Below are positions 9,991 to 22,051 of a DNA stretch of 64,000 nt, in pieces. Numbering within the stretch: the first letter of the stretch is position 1; every line of letters begins with the position of its first letter. The position numbers and the translations under genes were made by a program. The stretch is from the NCBI GenBank assembly GCA_011947345.1, contig JAAVTG010000554.1, positions 868,001 to 932,000 on the forward strand, in the 5' to 3' direction. The stretch is from Phytophthora quininea (taxonomy: Eukaryota > Oomycota > Peronosporomycetes > Peronosporales > Peronosporaceae). Below the pieces are notes generated by a model that ran no database searches, was not told where the DNA came from, and worked only from the letters and a program-made list of their open reading frames with translations.

Positions 9991-12407
9991 CTAACTGTTT
10001 TGGATGGTAAACAGCGCGCAAAGAGGATTGGCCTCGACGGCTCTGCTGCTGTAGACGTCGCATTCAGTGTCAGGCTTCACAGCGACAACGTAGTCGCCTT
10101 CTTCGACGATGCGGTTGAAACCTAGGCCGATCTGAGGAGCAAAGACTCCCCAGTCTGCAGCAGTCAGAGAGAACGACACAACTTGCGTCTCTCCAGGTTC
10201 TAGCAAAATCTTGGCGAACTTCTTGAGCTGCTTGACTTCCGGGACTGAGATCGCACGGAACGGCTGAATAAGGAACAGCATCACGGTCTCCTTACCAGCC
10301 ACGGCTCCTGTGTTTGTGACGGCCACACTGACCTCCAGTGAAGTGTTTTGATCGTTGCCGGCAGACACAATGGACTTGCTGAGCTTGACATCGCCGTACT
10401 GGAACTCAGAGTAGCTCAGGCCGTGCCCGAAAGTCCATTCCATCTCGCAGGGGCCTTCGTCGCGACATCTCGTGCTGACGAGATGGTTGTAAGGGATTGC
10501 GATGTTGGCTGGTGTCTTCGGATAAGTGATCGGCAGTCGGCCGCTCGGATTCACACGCCCGAACATGATTTCAGCCAGCGCTTGGCCACCGAGTTCGCCC
10601 GGAAGCATCGCGTACACGATGGCGTGTGCAAGCTCAGCAAGTCCCTGCAGCAACCGCGGACGACCTTGAGCCAGCACCAAAATCACCTTCGTCCCGGTCG
10701 CAGCGATTTCTCGAACATACTCGACTTGACCCAGTGGTAAATTCAGGTCGTCCAGATCACCAGGTTTCTCCGCGTAAACTGCTTCTCCGATGGCGACGAT
10801 GGTGTAGGCTGAGTGTCCAGCCGTACGCTTCGCGAACTCGAGATCTGCCATCGAGTAGGTGCCGTCGGGATGGAGTCCGTTGGCGTAGTGAATTGCGATG
10901 ATGCTTACGTTGAGCACATTCGCCATACCCTGACGGAGTGAGATTCCATTTGGGAACAATCTGTTTCCCGTCACGCCTTGCCAGCGAAGTGACCACCCTC
11001 CACAAAGCAAACCCACATCGTCTGCAGCGTGACCTGTGAGGAACACGTTGCTGACTGTCTTCAACGGCAGCAAGTTGTCTTCGTTCTTGAGGAGGATGAT
11101 CGATTCTCGCGCGAGTTCCAGTGCTGCCTGTCGACTCTCGCTTTGTCCGACCAGAGCGACGTCGTCCGCAGTTCCAGGAAGCGGATTCTCGTAAAGCCCC
11201 AGCTTGACCTTGGTCGAAAGAATGCGGCGTGTCGATTCCTTGATGCGACTGAGCAGTGCGGGATTCTCCTGAACAGCTTGGCGAGCCATACCAATGAAGG
11301 CGGTGTCTAATGGCACCATGCTCAGATCCAGCGGCGCGTTGGTCAGTGCATTCGCACTGCGTCTTGCTCCGTCTTGGCCACTCGGTGCCACTTGTGGAGG
11401 TTGTAGATTTCGGAGTAGTCGGTGACGATAAGACCTTGGAAGTTCATGTCGTGCCGCACCAAGTCTTGCAGAATTCTCGTGTTAGCGACGACCGGAACGC
11501 CGTTGATGGAGATGTAGCTCTCCATTGCTGTCAAAATACCAGCTTCAATTGCTGCCAGGAACGGAGGCGCGAATTGATTCAGCAACTCAAAGTCCGACAG
11601 TGTGACGGGTGCGCGGTCGTGGCCGGTGGGGGTATTCGAGTAGCCGATAATGTGCTTCATGCACGCTGCAGAGGTGCCGTTGCTCTGGATACCGCGGACA
11701 ATGGCATCTGCCATGACAGCAACCACGTGAGGGTCTTCACCAAACGTCTCGAACGTCCTCGCCCATAGAGGGTTCTTGGAGATCTCAAGGATCGGAGCAA
11801 ACAGCCACGGGATTCCTGCTGCGGCTGTATCGCGAGAAGTGATCCGACCCATGTCATACACCACGTCGGGGTTGAACGTGGCGGCAGCATTAATTTGCTG
11901 GCCGAAGAGCACGGCACCTTGAACGTAATCGGCTCCGTGGACCGAGTCGAGACCATAGAGGATGGGGTGACTGCCGGGCTCACTGGCGAAGATGGTTTGG
12001 ATTTCAGAGACCAGGTCGCGCCATTCTTGCGGAGAGAAGTTGCGGGTCGAGTTCGCGTTCGAGTCGTTGAGCTCTGCACCGGGAGTATTAAGGTACGAGC
12101 CAACATTGAGTTTGGCGTGTTGACGCACCACTTCTCGGTTCAGCGTTCGGTTTGGATACAGGATCGAGCTGACATCGAGTTGAGTCATTTGACCAAGCAT
12201 GGCGTCCAAGTCCTGTCGACATCATGAAAACCATGTTACCTGTGTACATATTTACGATGATGTTGGGCAAGGCGTACGTACCATCGACGACATCATCTCT
12301 TCGACGCGGGTCTGGACTTGCTGGTCGTCGCCATTAGCAGCGGATCGTGCACTCAGCACGGGAAATATGCCAATCAATCCGAAAATCAGTCGTGCCATTG
12401 CAGACAT
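9991..12407 (-). CDS. GH3 beta-glucosidase, copy 2, secreted
   Basis: Two exons, complement(9991..12212, 12282..12407), about 782 aa, joined by a 69-nt GT-AG intron. Exon 1 encodes a signal peptide (ARLIFGLIGIFPVLSA), so the enzyme is probably secreted. The catalytic domain holds YGLDSVHGADYV, KHIIGYS and the nucleophile region GLIVTDYSEI. The second domain and C-terminal fibronectin-III-like fold resemble copy 1. One base is missing near 11349 (within VRM-ALTNAP), which splits the open frame; no other damage is seen. It sits in the same orientation as copy 1, 6 kb away, with two unrelated plus-strand genes between. The duplicates have clearly diverged, so duplication is not recent. Confidence 0.88.
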
Positions 12408-12887
12408 CGCAGCTAAACCCCCACGTTGACGGAGCGAAGCAGATTCGGAAATGGCCTTGAAGTTGCAGTATGTTGGCCAGAGCTGGAAGATAGCACTCAG
12501 AAATCGCCAAATTCATTTCGTCATACTCTTGTGTTTTGTGTTTGGTGCAACTACGCCTTGATGTCGACTGACACCCGATGAAAGAGCTGGGAATTGGTCC
12601 GACAATCAGTGTAGATCTTCAACTGCGTCTACGGTGGTCGCCTATCGAGATACACTTCCAGCTCTGATACTCTTGCGTGGGATACTTTTCAGCGACGAAA
12701 TCAACTGACTATTCTCCCATGATCAGCTGCAGGAATCGAGAAAGCTTGTTGTCGTCCGATGCTTGCAATCGAGGAGTTCCTCGTACTCGGCCAAATAGAT
12801 ATGAAGTGAACTCCGACCGCTAAGCTAGGCGACCGTCCGTCCCTTCATAACTGGAACGCCCAGACCAACGATAAATCTCTAGCAAGT
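12408..12887. other. Divergent promoter region, GH3 copy 2 / TPR gene
   Basis: 480 bp with no coding sequence recognised. It must serve both the minus-strand GH3 gene and the plus-strand TPR gene. Confidence 0.5.
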
Positions 12888-14594
12888 ATGGATATGTCAG
12901 CGGAAAACCCGTTTGCGGACCTCATGACCAAGGCCGTGAAGCTGAAAGGAGCCCAGCAGGCACAACTGCGGCCGCAGTTCGACTCGTGGCCCCAATATTT
13001 CCAGCACTCGTTGTTTATGCAAGACTCGGTCATATCCGTTCGCAGCCAGCCTTTTCCTGATCGCATCGCCGTTGCGGAAGGGATGAAAGCCGCAGGGAAT
13101 GCACATTTCAAGAACGACCAGTTTGAAGAAGCCGTCGCTGAGTATGAAAAGGCTTTGGCCATATTCAAGTATTTGGAGAACAAAGACCCCGGGTGGAAGA
13201 AGAAAGGCATCGAAGACATCGATATGGTCATTGTCGACGTCAAGTGCGACGACCCTGAGGATCAGAAGCGTCTCGAAGCTCTCAAGATATCGTGCTACTT
13301 GAATATCGCAGGTGCGGAGACGATCGCATCTGAGTGGCAATGGATTTATAGACTTTGATGACCACGTTGCTGTTGTTGTTGTTGTTAGTGGCCAAGTTCA
13401 AATTGAAGGAATATTCTGTGTGCATTAGAGCCTGCGATGACACGTTGGAGCTGGACGCACGCAACGTTAAAGCGTTCTACAGGTGAGGCAAACGTTAGAT
13501 GCAAATGAGTGAGCTGATGTTTTGTTTGTTTGTGTAGACGAGCCCAAGCTCTTATTACGCCGGCGTCGTCTGGAGCTCTCGAGTTTGATCAAGCGATCTC
13601 CGATCTGCAGAAGGCGTACGCGATCGACCCTGACAACCGCGAGGTCCGTAAACTGTTACGCGAGCTGATGGAGCAGCGAACGAAGCAACGTGCGCTGGAT
13701 AAAGAGACTTTCAGCGGCATGTTCAACAGAGGCCAAGTCTACGACGAGGATTCGATCGAGAAAGAGATCAAACTCAGCGACGAAGCTACCGAGCAAAAGT
13801 TCCAGCAGGAAGTGCGGCAGGATAGCTCATGGCCATCTGCATCTTCCAGTGTCTAATTACTGTTTTCGCTGCAAACTAGGTGGATGAAGCGGAGGCTCTT
13901 GCACGAGGTTTCGAAGCTAAAGGAAAACCCGAGTACGCTTCGGAAATCCGAGAGAAAATCTCACAGGCGCAGGAACTTCGTAATCGGCGACTCAAACGCG
14001 TCGACTTTTTCAATCCGACACCTGAGATGATCGCAGATGCCAAGAAGAACGAGTATGCTTGCTGTGGAGGTTGATGGTTTCAGCCAAACATTTAGTGTGT
14101 GTGTTTGTTTGTTTTTCGCTTAGCATTGATCTGACAGACAAGAATGTGCAACAAATGCTACACGACCTCCAAGAGGAAGAGCGAAGCAAGACGGCCAAGT
14201 CTTCGTCTTCTGAACAAACAAGCGAGTCGAAGACTCCCTCCCCTCCCAGTGCTGTCGAATCGGTCGACTCGTTGCTCAAGTCCATGTCGAATTCCGAGAT
14301 CGCGCAAATGCTGCGATGTGAAGGCATCGACTACCACAAAATCTCGGATCGAGAGCAGTTCCTCGAGACAGCTCGCCAAGTGTTGCTGTCCAAGCTCGAT
14401 GAGAAAAAGGAGCCGCCGAAACAGTCGTATACCAGAACGATCGTCTTGCTAGCGGTGGCGTGGACTCTCTTCGACTGTATACTTCAGGAGGTTTGACTGT
14501 CCTCCTTCGGGTTCTTACGAACCTCGTCACCGGCAGTGGGGAAGCCACCAATGTCGAGCAAGCAGCAAACGTCATGGACATTTTTGACGACTAA
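12888..14594 (+). CDS. Tail-anchored TPR co-chaperone-like protein
   Basis: Five exons: 12888..13311, 13389..13482, 13538..13811, 13880..14052, 14124..14594, about 478 aa. TPR repeats span roughly residues 65-210 (GMKAAGNAHFKNDQFEEAV, KALAIFKYL, ARNVKAFYRRAQAL, AYAIDPDNREVRKLL), as in FKBP-type immunophilins and other Hsp90/Hsp70 co-chaperones, but no FKBP domain is present. A serine-rich linker follows, then a short helical segment (IAQMLRCEGIDYHKI). The C-terminus has a hydrophobic stretch (TIVLLAVAWTLF) that fits a membrane anchor. A missing base near 14472 truncates the plain reading at 14496; the adjacent frame continues with good composition to TAA 14592-14594. Client or partner is unknown. 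Confidence 0.8.
13366..13388 (+). repeat. GTT trinucleotide repeat in intron
   Basis: About six GTT units sit directly against the 3' splice site of intron 1 of the TPR gene and serve as its polypyrimidine-like tract. Confidence 0.8.
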
Positions 14595-14842
14595 GCACAT
14601 TGCAACAAGGTAACACGTTGGCCTGGATTTACATGAGCGGAAGCATCGGGTCTGTATTTTGTATCCTGCCCACCGTACTGCCTGAGAGGAACGCACGAAT
14701 TCTTTGGGTCTGGGATTATTTCGTTCCTTTTGTCAGTCTAACTAACACATGCACGGCGCCGCGAGGAAGCAGTAAAAGCGTCATTTCGAGGGCATTTCTC
14801 CCTCTCGCCATCGCCATCCTTGGATATACCCCCACTGGGCTA

Positions 14843-17800
14843 CTAAAATTCCGCCTCCGTGATCGGCCGGTTGTCCTCCGGGGAGGAGCTTGCGAGTGAA
14901 TTCTGTCCCCGACTTGCAGTGGAATGGCCTCGCGAGTTTGCCCCATGACTTGTGGAAGAACGAGCGCCCTGGCTTGCTGCAGAGGCGTTGCGGGATGTGG
15001 CTCTGTCGCTTGCCGCCGAAAGTCCGCGATAAGAGTATGCGCCGGGGCTTGTCACTGCGGAGTGTTGGCTCTGGCTTGGTGTTGAGCTTGTAGAGTGAGC
15101 CGTTGACGTTGCTGTGGTGTCCGTAGGAATAAACTGCGCCTGGGAAATCACCAACTTCTCGACGTGAACGCGATCGTGTTCATGGTCCGAACTGCTCGAG
15201 CTTGAGCTTCCGCTGGGCTTCTTCAGAGGGGGTCGTTCTCGGGAGATCGTCACTTCAACACGCTCGAACTGCTCGTTCATGGAGGCTTCTAGCTTCTTTA
15301 ACCCCTCATGGAACTGCTTGGGCGAAATCGGCATTGGATTCAAGTGGCCGTTGTCCACAAAAGACGACAGCGGAGTTCCTTCGCATTCTGAGATCATTGA
15401 CGTGCCATGTTCCACAGGTTCGGCGGGTTCTTCAGTGAGAAGAGCTGGCGGTGGAGGGGGCGTAACTCTGACACGAGGTTAGTCACCTCAACAAGCGAAT
15501 CAGGATCTTCGCAGAAGTATGTAAAGTCCTTAAACGTGGGGTCTTGCACTGGCGGGGCTGCCTTCTCGCGACTCCCACGGCTTGATACAAGCGACAAGAA
15601 TCCCTTCGCTTTCGTCGAGGACTTGTCCGTCGGCGACTGCACTTCGCTGTGTACGTCCAGGTCTGTGAACTCCGTGTCGACGTACTCGACATCCAAAGGC
15701 GACGAGAGTTTCGGTTTCCACGGCGGAGTGATCTGTCTCTTCAGTAGCAAGTCCCAGTCGATTCCACTGAAGTACGGATGCGCCAGAATGTCGCTGATGT
15801 TAGTGCCGAGTCGCATTGTCGGGTCCTTCTGCAAAACCCTCGCAGAATGGACTTGAGCTCGTCTGAGAGCACTGGCTTGGACGGGAAGACGAGCGGGTCG
15901 TTTTGGATCTTGTGGTACATCTTTTCAATGTTGTTGTCGTAGAATGGCGACTTGCCCACGCTCATCTCGTAGAGCAAAATGCCAAGACTCCACCAGTCTG
16001 CTGCCTTACCGTACGACCGTTTGGCTTTAGGTAAAAGCAGCTCCGGTGCTGTGTATTGAGGAGATCCAGCCATCGTCTTTGCACCTTTGTATTCGGACAC
16101 ATGTAGCTTCGCAAGACCGAAATCCACGAGAGCGACGTGTCCTTCGCCGTCGATCATAACGTTTTCTGGCTTAATATCACGATACAAAATGTCGTGCTGA
16201 TGCAAGTGGTGGATACCCAGCACCAACTCGGCTGTATAGAAATGGGCACGATCGGAAGGTATCCGACAGCTCGATCCCTTGCTCATGTGGTGGAAAAGAT
16301 CGCCGCCGCCGTAATACGTCATGCCGAGGAACAGCTTCGTTCTGCTTTGGAAAGCAATTCGCAAGCCCGCAATGAACGGGTGGTGGATATTCTGCGCCAC
16401 ACGCATCTCTGTGAACGAGCTCTCGACGTCGTATTTGGTCATTTTGCCCTTTTCCAAAATCTTCAACGCGTAGATTTGTCCGTCGCTTTTCTTGACCGCG
16501 TTCACGACGGTGCCAAAGCCTCCCTTGCCAATGACATTGTACACTGTAAAGTCTTTCATCGAGATACTCAGCGACCGGTTCGACCGGATGGAAGCGTCCG
16601 ACATTTCCGAGTATGGGTTTTTCACGCCAAAAGATTTCCAATTGCCAGTCGCGCTTTTCAGATCCACATCAATCCGTAAGCGCAAGATTCGTCCATACGG
16701 TCCAAACCGCACGCGGTGCGTCCACGACTGTGTGATGATTGCGCCCGAGTGTTTGCTCTTAAGCGTCTCTGTGCCCTTCATCGTGATACTTTTCCCGCTC
16801 GGATCCAACTCCACGTCCTGCACCTTGATCTCAATCAGATCCACGTTGCTCTGGAAAGCTCCGAAAAAGTGCAAGAGTCCTTCTCGGCCGAAATAGTCCC
16901 CGCTGAACGGCGTGCTTTTCGGATACGACGATGAGAACACGAGATCTTTGTTAAAGTACGACAGCAACTCGGTCACCACAGCCGCGTCGCCGCCCAACAT
17001 GCGACGGAAAGCGTCGTACGCTTTATCTGTGTGCATATCTGGCAGAGCCCCGTGACGGTACGTGTTGTACACCATTTTGTTGTTTTGCCGCATACTGATG
17101 CAGTCTACGCCGGCCTAAATCATTTTAAAAAATCAGTGATTATCCAGAAAATATCATTTGCATCAACGCACCTCTAAGAAGTAAACCCACGCCAACTGGT
17201 CGAACTGCGTGGGCACGGAGCAGTGAAACACTTTCCCCTCGGTCGTCTCGAAGGAAAAGTCGAATCCGTGGCCGTTCTTGGCCACTTTGTCCATCTTGAC
17301 CGAGGCTACATTCACTCGGCCCTTGAGGTGGCTGCGGTTGCGTGCGTCCACCTTGTTCTCATAGTCTGCGATCAATAGCAAAGAGCCCCATTAGTATCAA
17401 TTCCCCTCCTCTCGTAGGAAAGAACTGCAGCCAGACGCACAGGACACGAGGTTTCCCTCCAGCGTGAAGAAGCGCATCTTCCAGTTGCGCACGAGGTGGC
17501 CCCGTTTGGTCACGTAGCCTTCCCACTCCACAATGGGCAGGTCCAGCGACTCGACGGCGTGGTCGCCGCCGCTCATGACGCTCATGGTGTCGATACTGGC
17601 GGGCGGGTTCCCATTGACAGCGCTGCGGCTGTTGGCGCGCGAGCGGCGGATGGACGAGAAGAGGCCGCTTTCGAGCAGTTTGGACTTGGCGTTGGCGCTG
17701 CTGCTGCGAGTGGTGCCGCCCGTGGAGCTACTGTGGAGGGCGCGGCCCTCAGGCGCCGTCTGCGTCATGGAGCTGAGAGACGTTGTGCTGGCGGACGTGG

Positions 17801-17924
17801 GGAAGTGGCCGCCGGGTCGCTGGCTGCGGCTGTCCAGCTGGCTGCTGCTGCCCACGCGCCGGCGGGCGTCGTCGCCCACGTTGGTGATGTCGGAGCCCGT
17901 GGGGCGGCTGAGCTCGGCTCCCAT
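14843..17924 (-). CDS. AGC-type kinase with PH and SnoaL-like domains
   Basis: Three exons, complement(14843..17114, 17172..17365, 17441..17924), about 983 aa. It starts MGAELS, a possible N-myristoylation site. A Ser-rich region is followed by a PH domain split by intron 1 (EWEGYVTKRGHLVRNWKMRF to QLAWVYFLEAG), then an NTF2/SnoaL-like fold (AYDAFRRMLGGDAAVVTELL to LRLRIDVDL), then the kinase: G-loop IGKGGFGTVV, ALKILEK, YRDIKPENVM, DFGLAKL, APELL. This order fits AGC kinases. The tail is Pro/Ser-rich and ends ITEAEF. Two one-base gaps break the frame: the A run at 15833-15836 and the G run at 15456-15460. Both repair cleanly, so the gene is probably intact. PH and possible myristate suggest membrane recruitment by phosphoinositides; the role of the SnoaL domain is unknown. 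Confidence 0.85.
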
Positions 17925-18560
17925 GCTGGCTTCAGGATCCGGACTCTTTCTTCTTCTTCTTCTTGGTGGGGAGCAGCGTCTGCCTGCCTGGAGCGCCGAG
18001 CCGGGGAAGCGATCGTGCGGTTGCAGCAAAGGACGACGCAGCGAGAGCGGAAATGGAAGTTTGTATGGCGCCCCGGACAGCATCTGAGTCTGAGACCGAG
18101 AACAGGATTGGCTGAAATTGCAAAGGGGTGGAACAACCACCTGCTTCTTTGAGAGGTTGATGGCAACGAGTGGAGTGACAACTCGACGCTTCCACACGAA
18201 GACATGGCAGACGTAGCTGCAGCGATATGTGGCCGCCGTCATCGACTGTCCTCGCCGACAACACAAAGGGACAGTCGCTGATATTACGCGACGGCGGCAG
18301 CTGGGTGCACTAACGGCAACATGCAGCAGGACCTCAATGGCAAGCACACACGTACGTCACTGCAGCTCCGTCGTCTGCCGGAATCACTGAAGCTCCCGTC
18401 TTTCTCACCGCCTTGCCATCAATAAGCAATCCCGCTCCGTCCCGATGAGCCTGTTGGGCAAAGTTCTCCAAGGGATGGTCGGTTTCTCAAGACGTTATCT
18501 GCTTCAGGTTGACGCTGCAGCATTATTAATTAGTAGTGCGGCGTGTCTTGCAGCAGCCCG
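17925..18560. other. Intergenic between kinase and LRR-TM gene
   Basis: 636 bp between divergent genes. Open frames here are GC-driven and show no family features. Confidence 0.4.
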
Positions 18561-20657
18561 ATGAGCTCCCAGCCAGATCTCGTGCCGAGAAGCGGCGACT
18601 CGGCTCGTCCTCCACTGCTTTCGCTGGAGCTCCCTGTCGCCGCCTACACCGTCGCGTGGGCTTTCATCGTCTCGTTCCATACCGCCTGTTGCGTCTACCT
18701 GGTCTGCGTCGCCGTCACCTACTGGTTCATGACCCAGGACACCATGCCATTCTACGTCACAAATTGGAACGTTGCGGGGACCCAGTACTACCACTTTTAC
18801 AGCGTCGTGTTCGGCATCGTCGGCGGCATTCACGCGCTTCAAATCGTCCACATCGTGGCTCTTTCGGTTCAATCGAGACGACTCATGCTGCGCTCGGACA
18901 CGAGCATCGTTCGGGGTCTTGTGTCGCGTCGGTTTGTGCCCAGCCGACTTGGTGAGTCTGCCAGGAGGTTGGTGAATGGGGTCCCAGCACAATCAGCCTC
19001 AAGTGGAGCATTCGCGAAGATCTGGAACAACCTTTTCTCTCGCTATGGCCTCTTCGGCGTGGAGAGCGAACATTTCTCCTCGTTGTTTGCGTTCCGAGAG
19101 ATGCTGGTAGCGAGTGCCCAGACGTATCAAGCCTACCGAGCCAGCAAATATCTCCCGCGTCCGCATCTCAACGCTCTGATCGTGGCGTTCCTCGTCCTGA
19201 ATTGCTGATTGACCGCATTCGTCCAGTACTACTTCCGCAAGTCTCCAGCCTTGGAACGAGTTACTGCGTTGATTTACGACGCGCTGATCAGCTTTGGGAT
19301 GTTGAGCGCAGCGCCTCTGGTGATTTTCATCCCGTACATCGAGGCGTTCGACATCCCCAACAGAGTGTTCACGGCAGTACATGTACAACATGGTGAAGCT
19401 CGCGACGCTGGTATTGGAGATGCGGCTCGTATTCGCCTCGGGTCTGTTCGATTTCTCCACTAAGCTCATTCCGCAGCTCAGGATCGTGGTGTCGCTGGTG
19501 ACGGCGAGCGAACTGCTGGGTCGGAGCGATGCGAAAGTGATTCCTGGAGCTGGGGAATACGACATTCAATCCATGGCGGTTAAACCGAAGCGAAGGAGTC
19601 GCGATAGCAAGGCGCTACTGGCAGAAGACAAGGACGAGTCAACGACGCACCATATCTCCGGAACTTCAGCACAGTGGGGAAGTTTGATCGCTGTCAATAA
19701 GTGGAAGCGAGTCATTATGTTTGGCCTTTTCGTTCTGTGGGGCGTGGTCGTCATCATCCTCCATTGAGCCGCTACCACCTGCGCTGCCGACAATAAGACG
19801 GTCGGCTGCCAAGCGGGGACTCGACCGTGGTTCTCGAACAGCAAAGAGCCGTGCTCCAGTTTGCTCGACGACTGTCATGCACGAGGAAACTTGTCACCTG
19901 ACGAGAGTGCGTTCGACAAACTCGATCCAGGCACGCTCTCAACGCTTGGAATCGCGCACTGCTCGGCGCTTGATATGCCTACCGATCTGCAGCGCCTCAC
20001 GAGTTTGATGATGATCCACATCTACAACTCGACCATCGCAAGTTGGGGTGTTGACAGCGCCATCTCCGCCACCGCCCACACGCGACTACTGTCCGTGCTG
20101 ATGGCAAAGACCAAGATGTCTGCGTTCCCGGAAGGCCTGCTGCAGCCCCTGCCGCCGTCTTTCAAGAGTATTCAAATGTCCGACACCAACCTCACAACGA
20201 TCCCAGATGATATCTACCGACGGTGGAGTTTGATTGTCGTGTTCCTGATCGAGGACAGCTCCGTCAAGGAAATTCCGTACGAAATGTTCTTCCTGCCGAT
20301 GTACTACCAGTTTTCGTTTGCGGAAGACCACATTGAGTCTGTTGAGTCGCTGGCGATGATGCCGCCAGGAATGGTCATCCCGTGCTGCGGCTGAGAAACA
20401 ACCCGATCAAGCAACCTCCTGCAGCGATGGCGTCGCCCACTTCGTTCATCATGTCACTCAACGTGGAGGGCACGAATGTGACGATGATGCCGGCGTGGGT
20501 TAGAACCCAAACAAAGGTCGTCTGGGCGTACAATACCCCGTACTGTTCGGCTCCAGATCCGACGCTCGCGTACCAAGTCATGTGCTTCCCGTGTCCACCG
20601 TACCAAGAGACAAACTTCCCCATTGATCTCTTTGAACTCCTGTACCCGAGCGTCTAG
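18561..20657 (+). pseudogene. LRR transmembrane protein, broken copy
   Basis: This resembles the oomycete family of multi-pass membrane proteins with a C-terminal leucine-rich-repeat ectodomain. The N-terminal half has several hydrophobic segments (AAYTVAWAFIVSFHTACCVY, GLFVLWGVVVIIL). The second half has irregular LRRs (SLMMIHIYNSTIASW, FKSIQMSDTNLTTIPDDIY, IMSLNVEGTNVTMMP) and ends with a Cys-rich cap (MCFPCPPY). The frame is broken four times: an in-frame TGA at 19206-19208, a shift near 19372-19380, an in-frame TGA at 19765-19767, and a missing base near 20382. Both shifts could be sequence errors, but the two nonsense codons argue for a pseudogene. Resequencing or transcripts could still rescue it. 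Confidence 0.65.
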
Positions 20658-21047
20658 CGGCAGGAAATGAGACGAAGCTTTCCATCTCGAATCCAAACTA
20701 CGACACAAGACGTGGACCTTGTGCTTTGCTGCAGATCATTGCAGTTGAATTTGGTGCCGTCGTTGGCAAACACTTTCCTTCCTGTACTGCCGCCCTGCTC
20801 CTTCCATCGGTAAAGCTCACCACGTTCACGAAATGCAGCTCTTGCGCTTCGCTGACTCAGCCATGAGGCATTCCACCACGCTGTAGACGAAGTGCATTCG
20901 TCGACAGAAGCACATCCCAACAGATTCAATTCGACTGTATCAATTCCTCCCCGTTTCCTCAAATCCAAGATTGTTTTCGCCAACTATATAATAATTCCCG
21001 CCTTGTCCTGGAAGCCTCTCCCTTCGACAGTAGCACCATCTCACCTC
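20658..21047. other. Gap between LRR pseudogene and carrier
   Basis: No family recognised. A minus-strand open frame, complement(20654..20983), 109 codons, has fairly natural composition but no domain and no visible promoter; I do not call it a gene. Confidence 0.35.
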
Positions 21048-21060
21048 GGTCATTCCTCGA
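21048..21060 (+). promoter_or_regulatory. Inr-like element of the carrier gene
   Basis: GGTCATTCCTCGA resembles the oomycete initiator GCTCATTYYNCAWTTT and lies only 19-31 nt before the carrier ATG, a usual distance for a short leader. Confidence 0.35.
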
Positions 21061-21078
21061 TCTGTCGCCCGTTGGACC

Positions 21079-21910
21079 ATGGAGTGGCTGGACGTGCTCA
21101 AGGACCTGAACGCCGGCACCATCGGCGGCGTGGCTGGCATCGTGGCCGGCCACCCGCTGGACACCGTCAAGGTGCAGCTGCAGACTAGTAGCGAGGCCGG
21201 CGCCGGCGTCCTGCGCACGTTGCAGCGCGTGGTGACGTCGGACGGCGCCGCCGGACTCTACCGGGGCCTTCTGTCGCCTATCCTGAGCAACGCGCCCATC
21301 AACGCCGCCGTCTTCGGCGTGCAGGGCCAAGTGGTGCGCGTGCTGCAGCGTGACGGGCCGTTGACGTCCACCCACCACTTCGTGGCCGGTGCTGGCGCCG
21401 GTCTCGTGCAGGTCGTCTTCGCGGCGCCGTCGGAGCACGTCAAGATCCAGCTGCAGACCGGGGCCATGGGCGCCGAGCACAGCTCGTTGGCCTGCGGACG
21501 TACCATCCTGCGGAGACACGGCGTGAGGATGCTGTTCCGGGGCTGGCAGGCATGTCTGCTGAGGGACGTGCCAGCCTTTGGGGCCTACTTCTGCGGCTAC
21601 GAGGCCACCAAGAGGGCGCTGACCGGCGGGGACAGCGAGAACGAGACGGACTTCCGCCTCATGATGGCCGGGGGCATCGCTGGCATGCTGTCGTGGGTCG
21701 TGAGTATGCCCCAGGACGTGGTCAAGAGCTGCGTGCAGAGCCAACACCTCAATGGGCAGCAGATGGGGATGGTGGGATTGCCAGCTCCAGGATGAAGACG
21801 GAAGGACCGGGCTTCTTCTTCAAAGGGTTCAGTGCTACCATGCTGCGGCCTTCCCTGTGAGCGCCGTGACCTTTTTGGTCTATGAGAAGACCATGCAGTT
21901 CATGTCTTGA
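21079..21910 (+). CDS. Mitochondrial carrier (SLC25) family transporter
   Basis: Single-exon mitochondrial carrier of about 277 aa with three repeats. Signature motifs are GHPLDTVKVQLQT in repeat 1, AAPSEHVKIQLQT in repeat 2 and SMPQDVVKSCVQS in repeat 3. It would sit in the mitochondrial inner membrane. The overall pattern is closest to the acyl-carnitine / ornithine / basic amino acid carriers, but the substrate cannot be fixed. Two one-base gaps in G runs (21774-21776 and 21846-21847) break the last third; in the restored frames the protein ends TFLVYEKTMQFMS at TGA 21908-21910. Start ATG follows an Inr-like element. Confidence 0.87.
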
Positions 21911-22051
21911 GGACAAAGGACGGAAGACGCCACCGCTGTCCAACGGAGCAAGAGGAGGGACCCCTTACCTACTACGAGAAACAACTACATGTATTGTGAA
22001 GATAATAGACATAATAAACGTTCGCGTCGTTCAAACTCCACCCGAGTCGTT

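Noticed and set aside
20654..20983. 109-codon minus-strand open frame before the carrier gene
   Set aside because: Composition is acceptable but there is no domain, no signal peptide and it overlaps the LRR pseudogene end; too weak to call.
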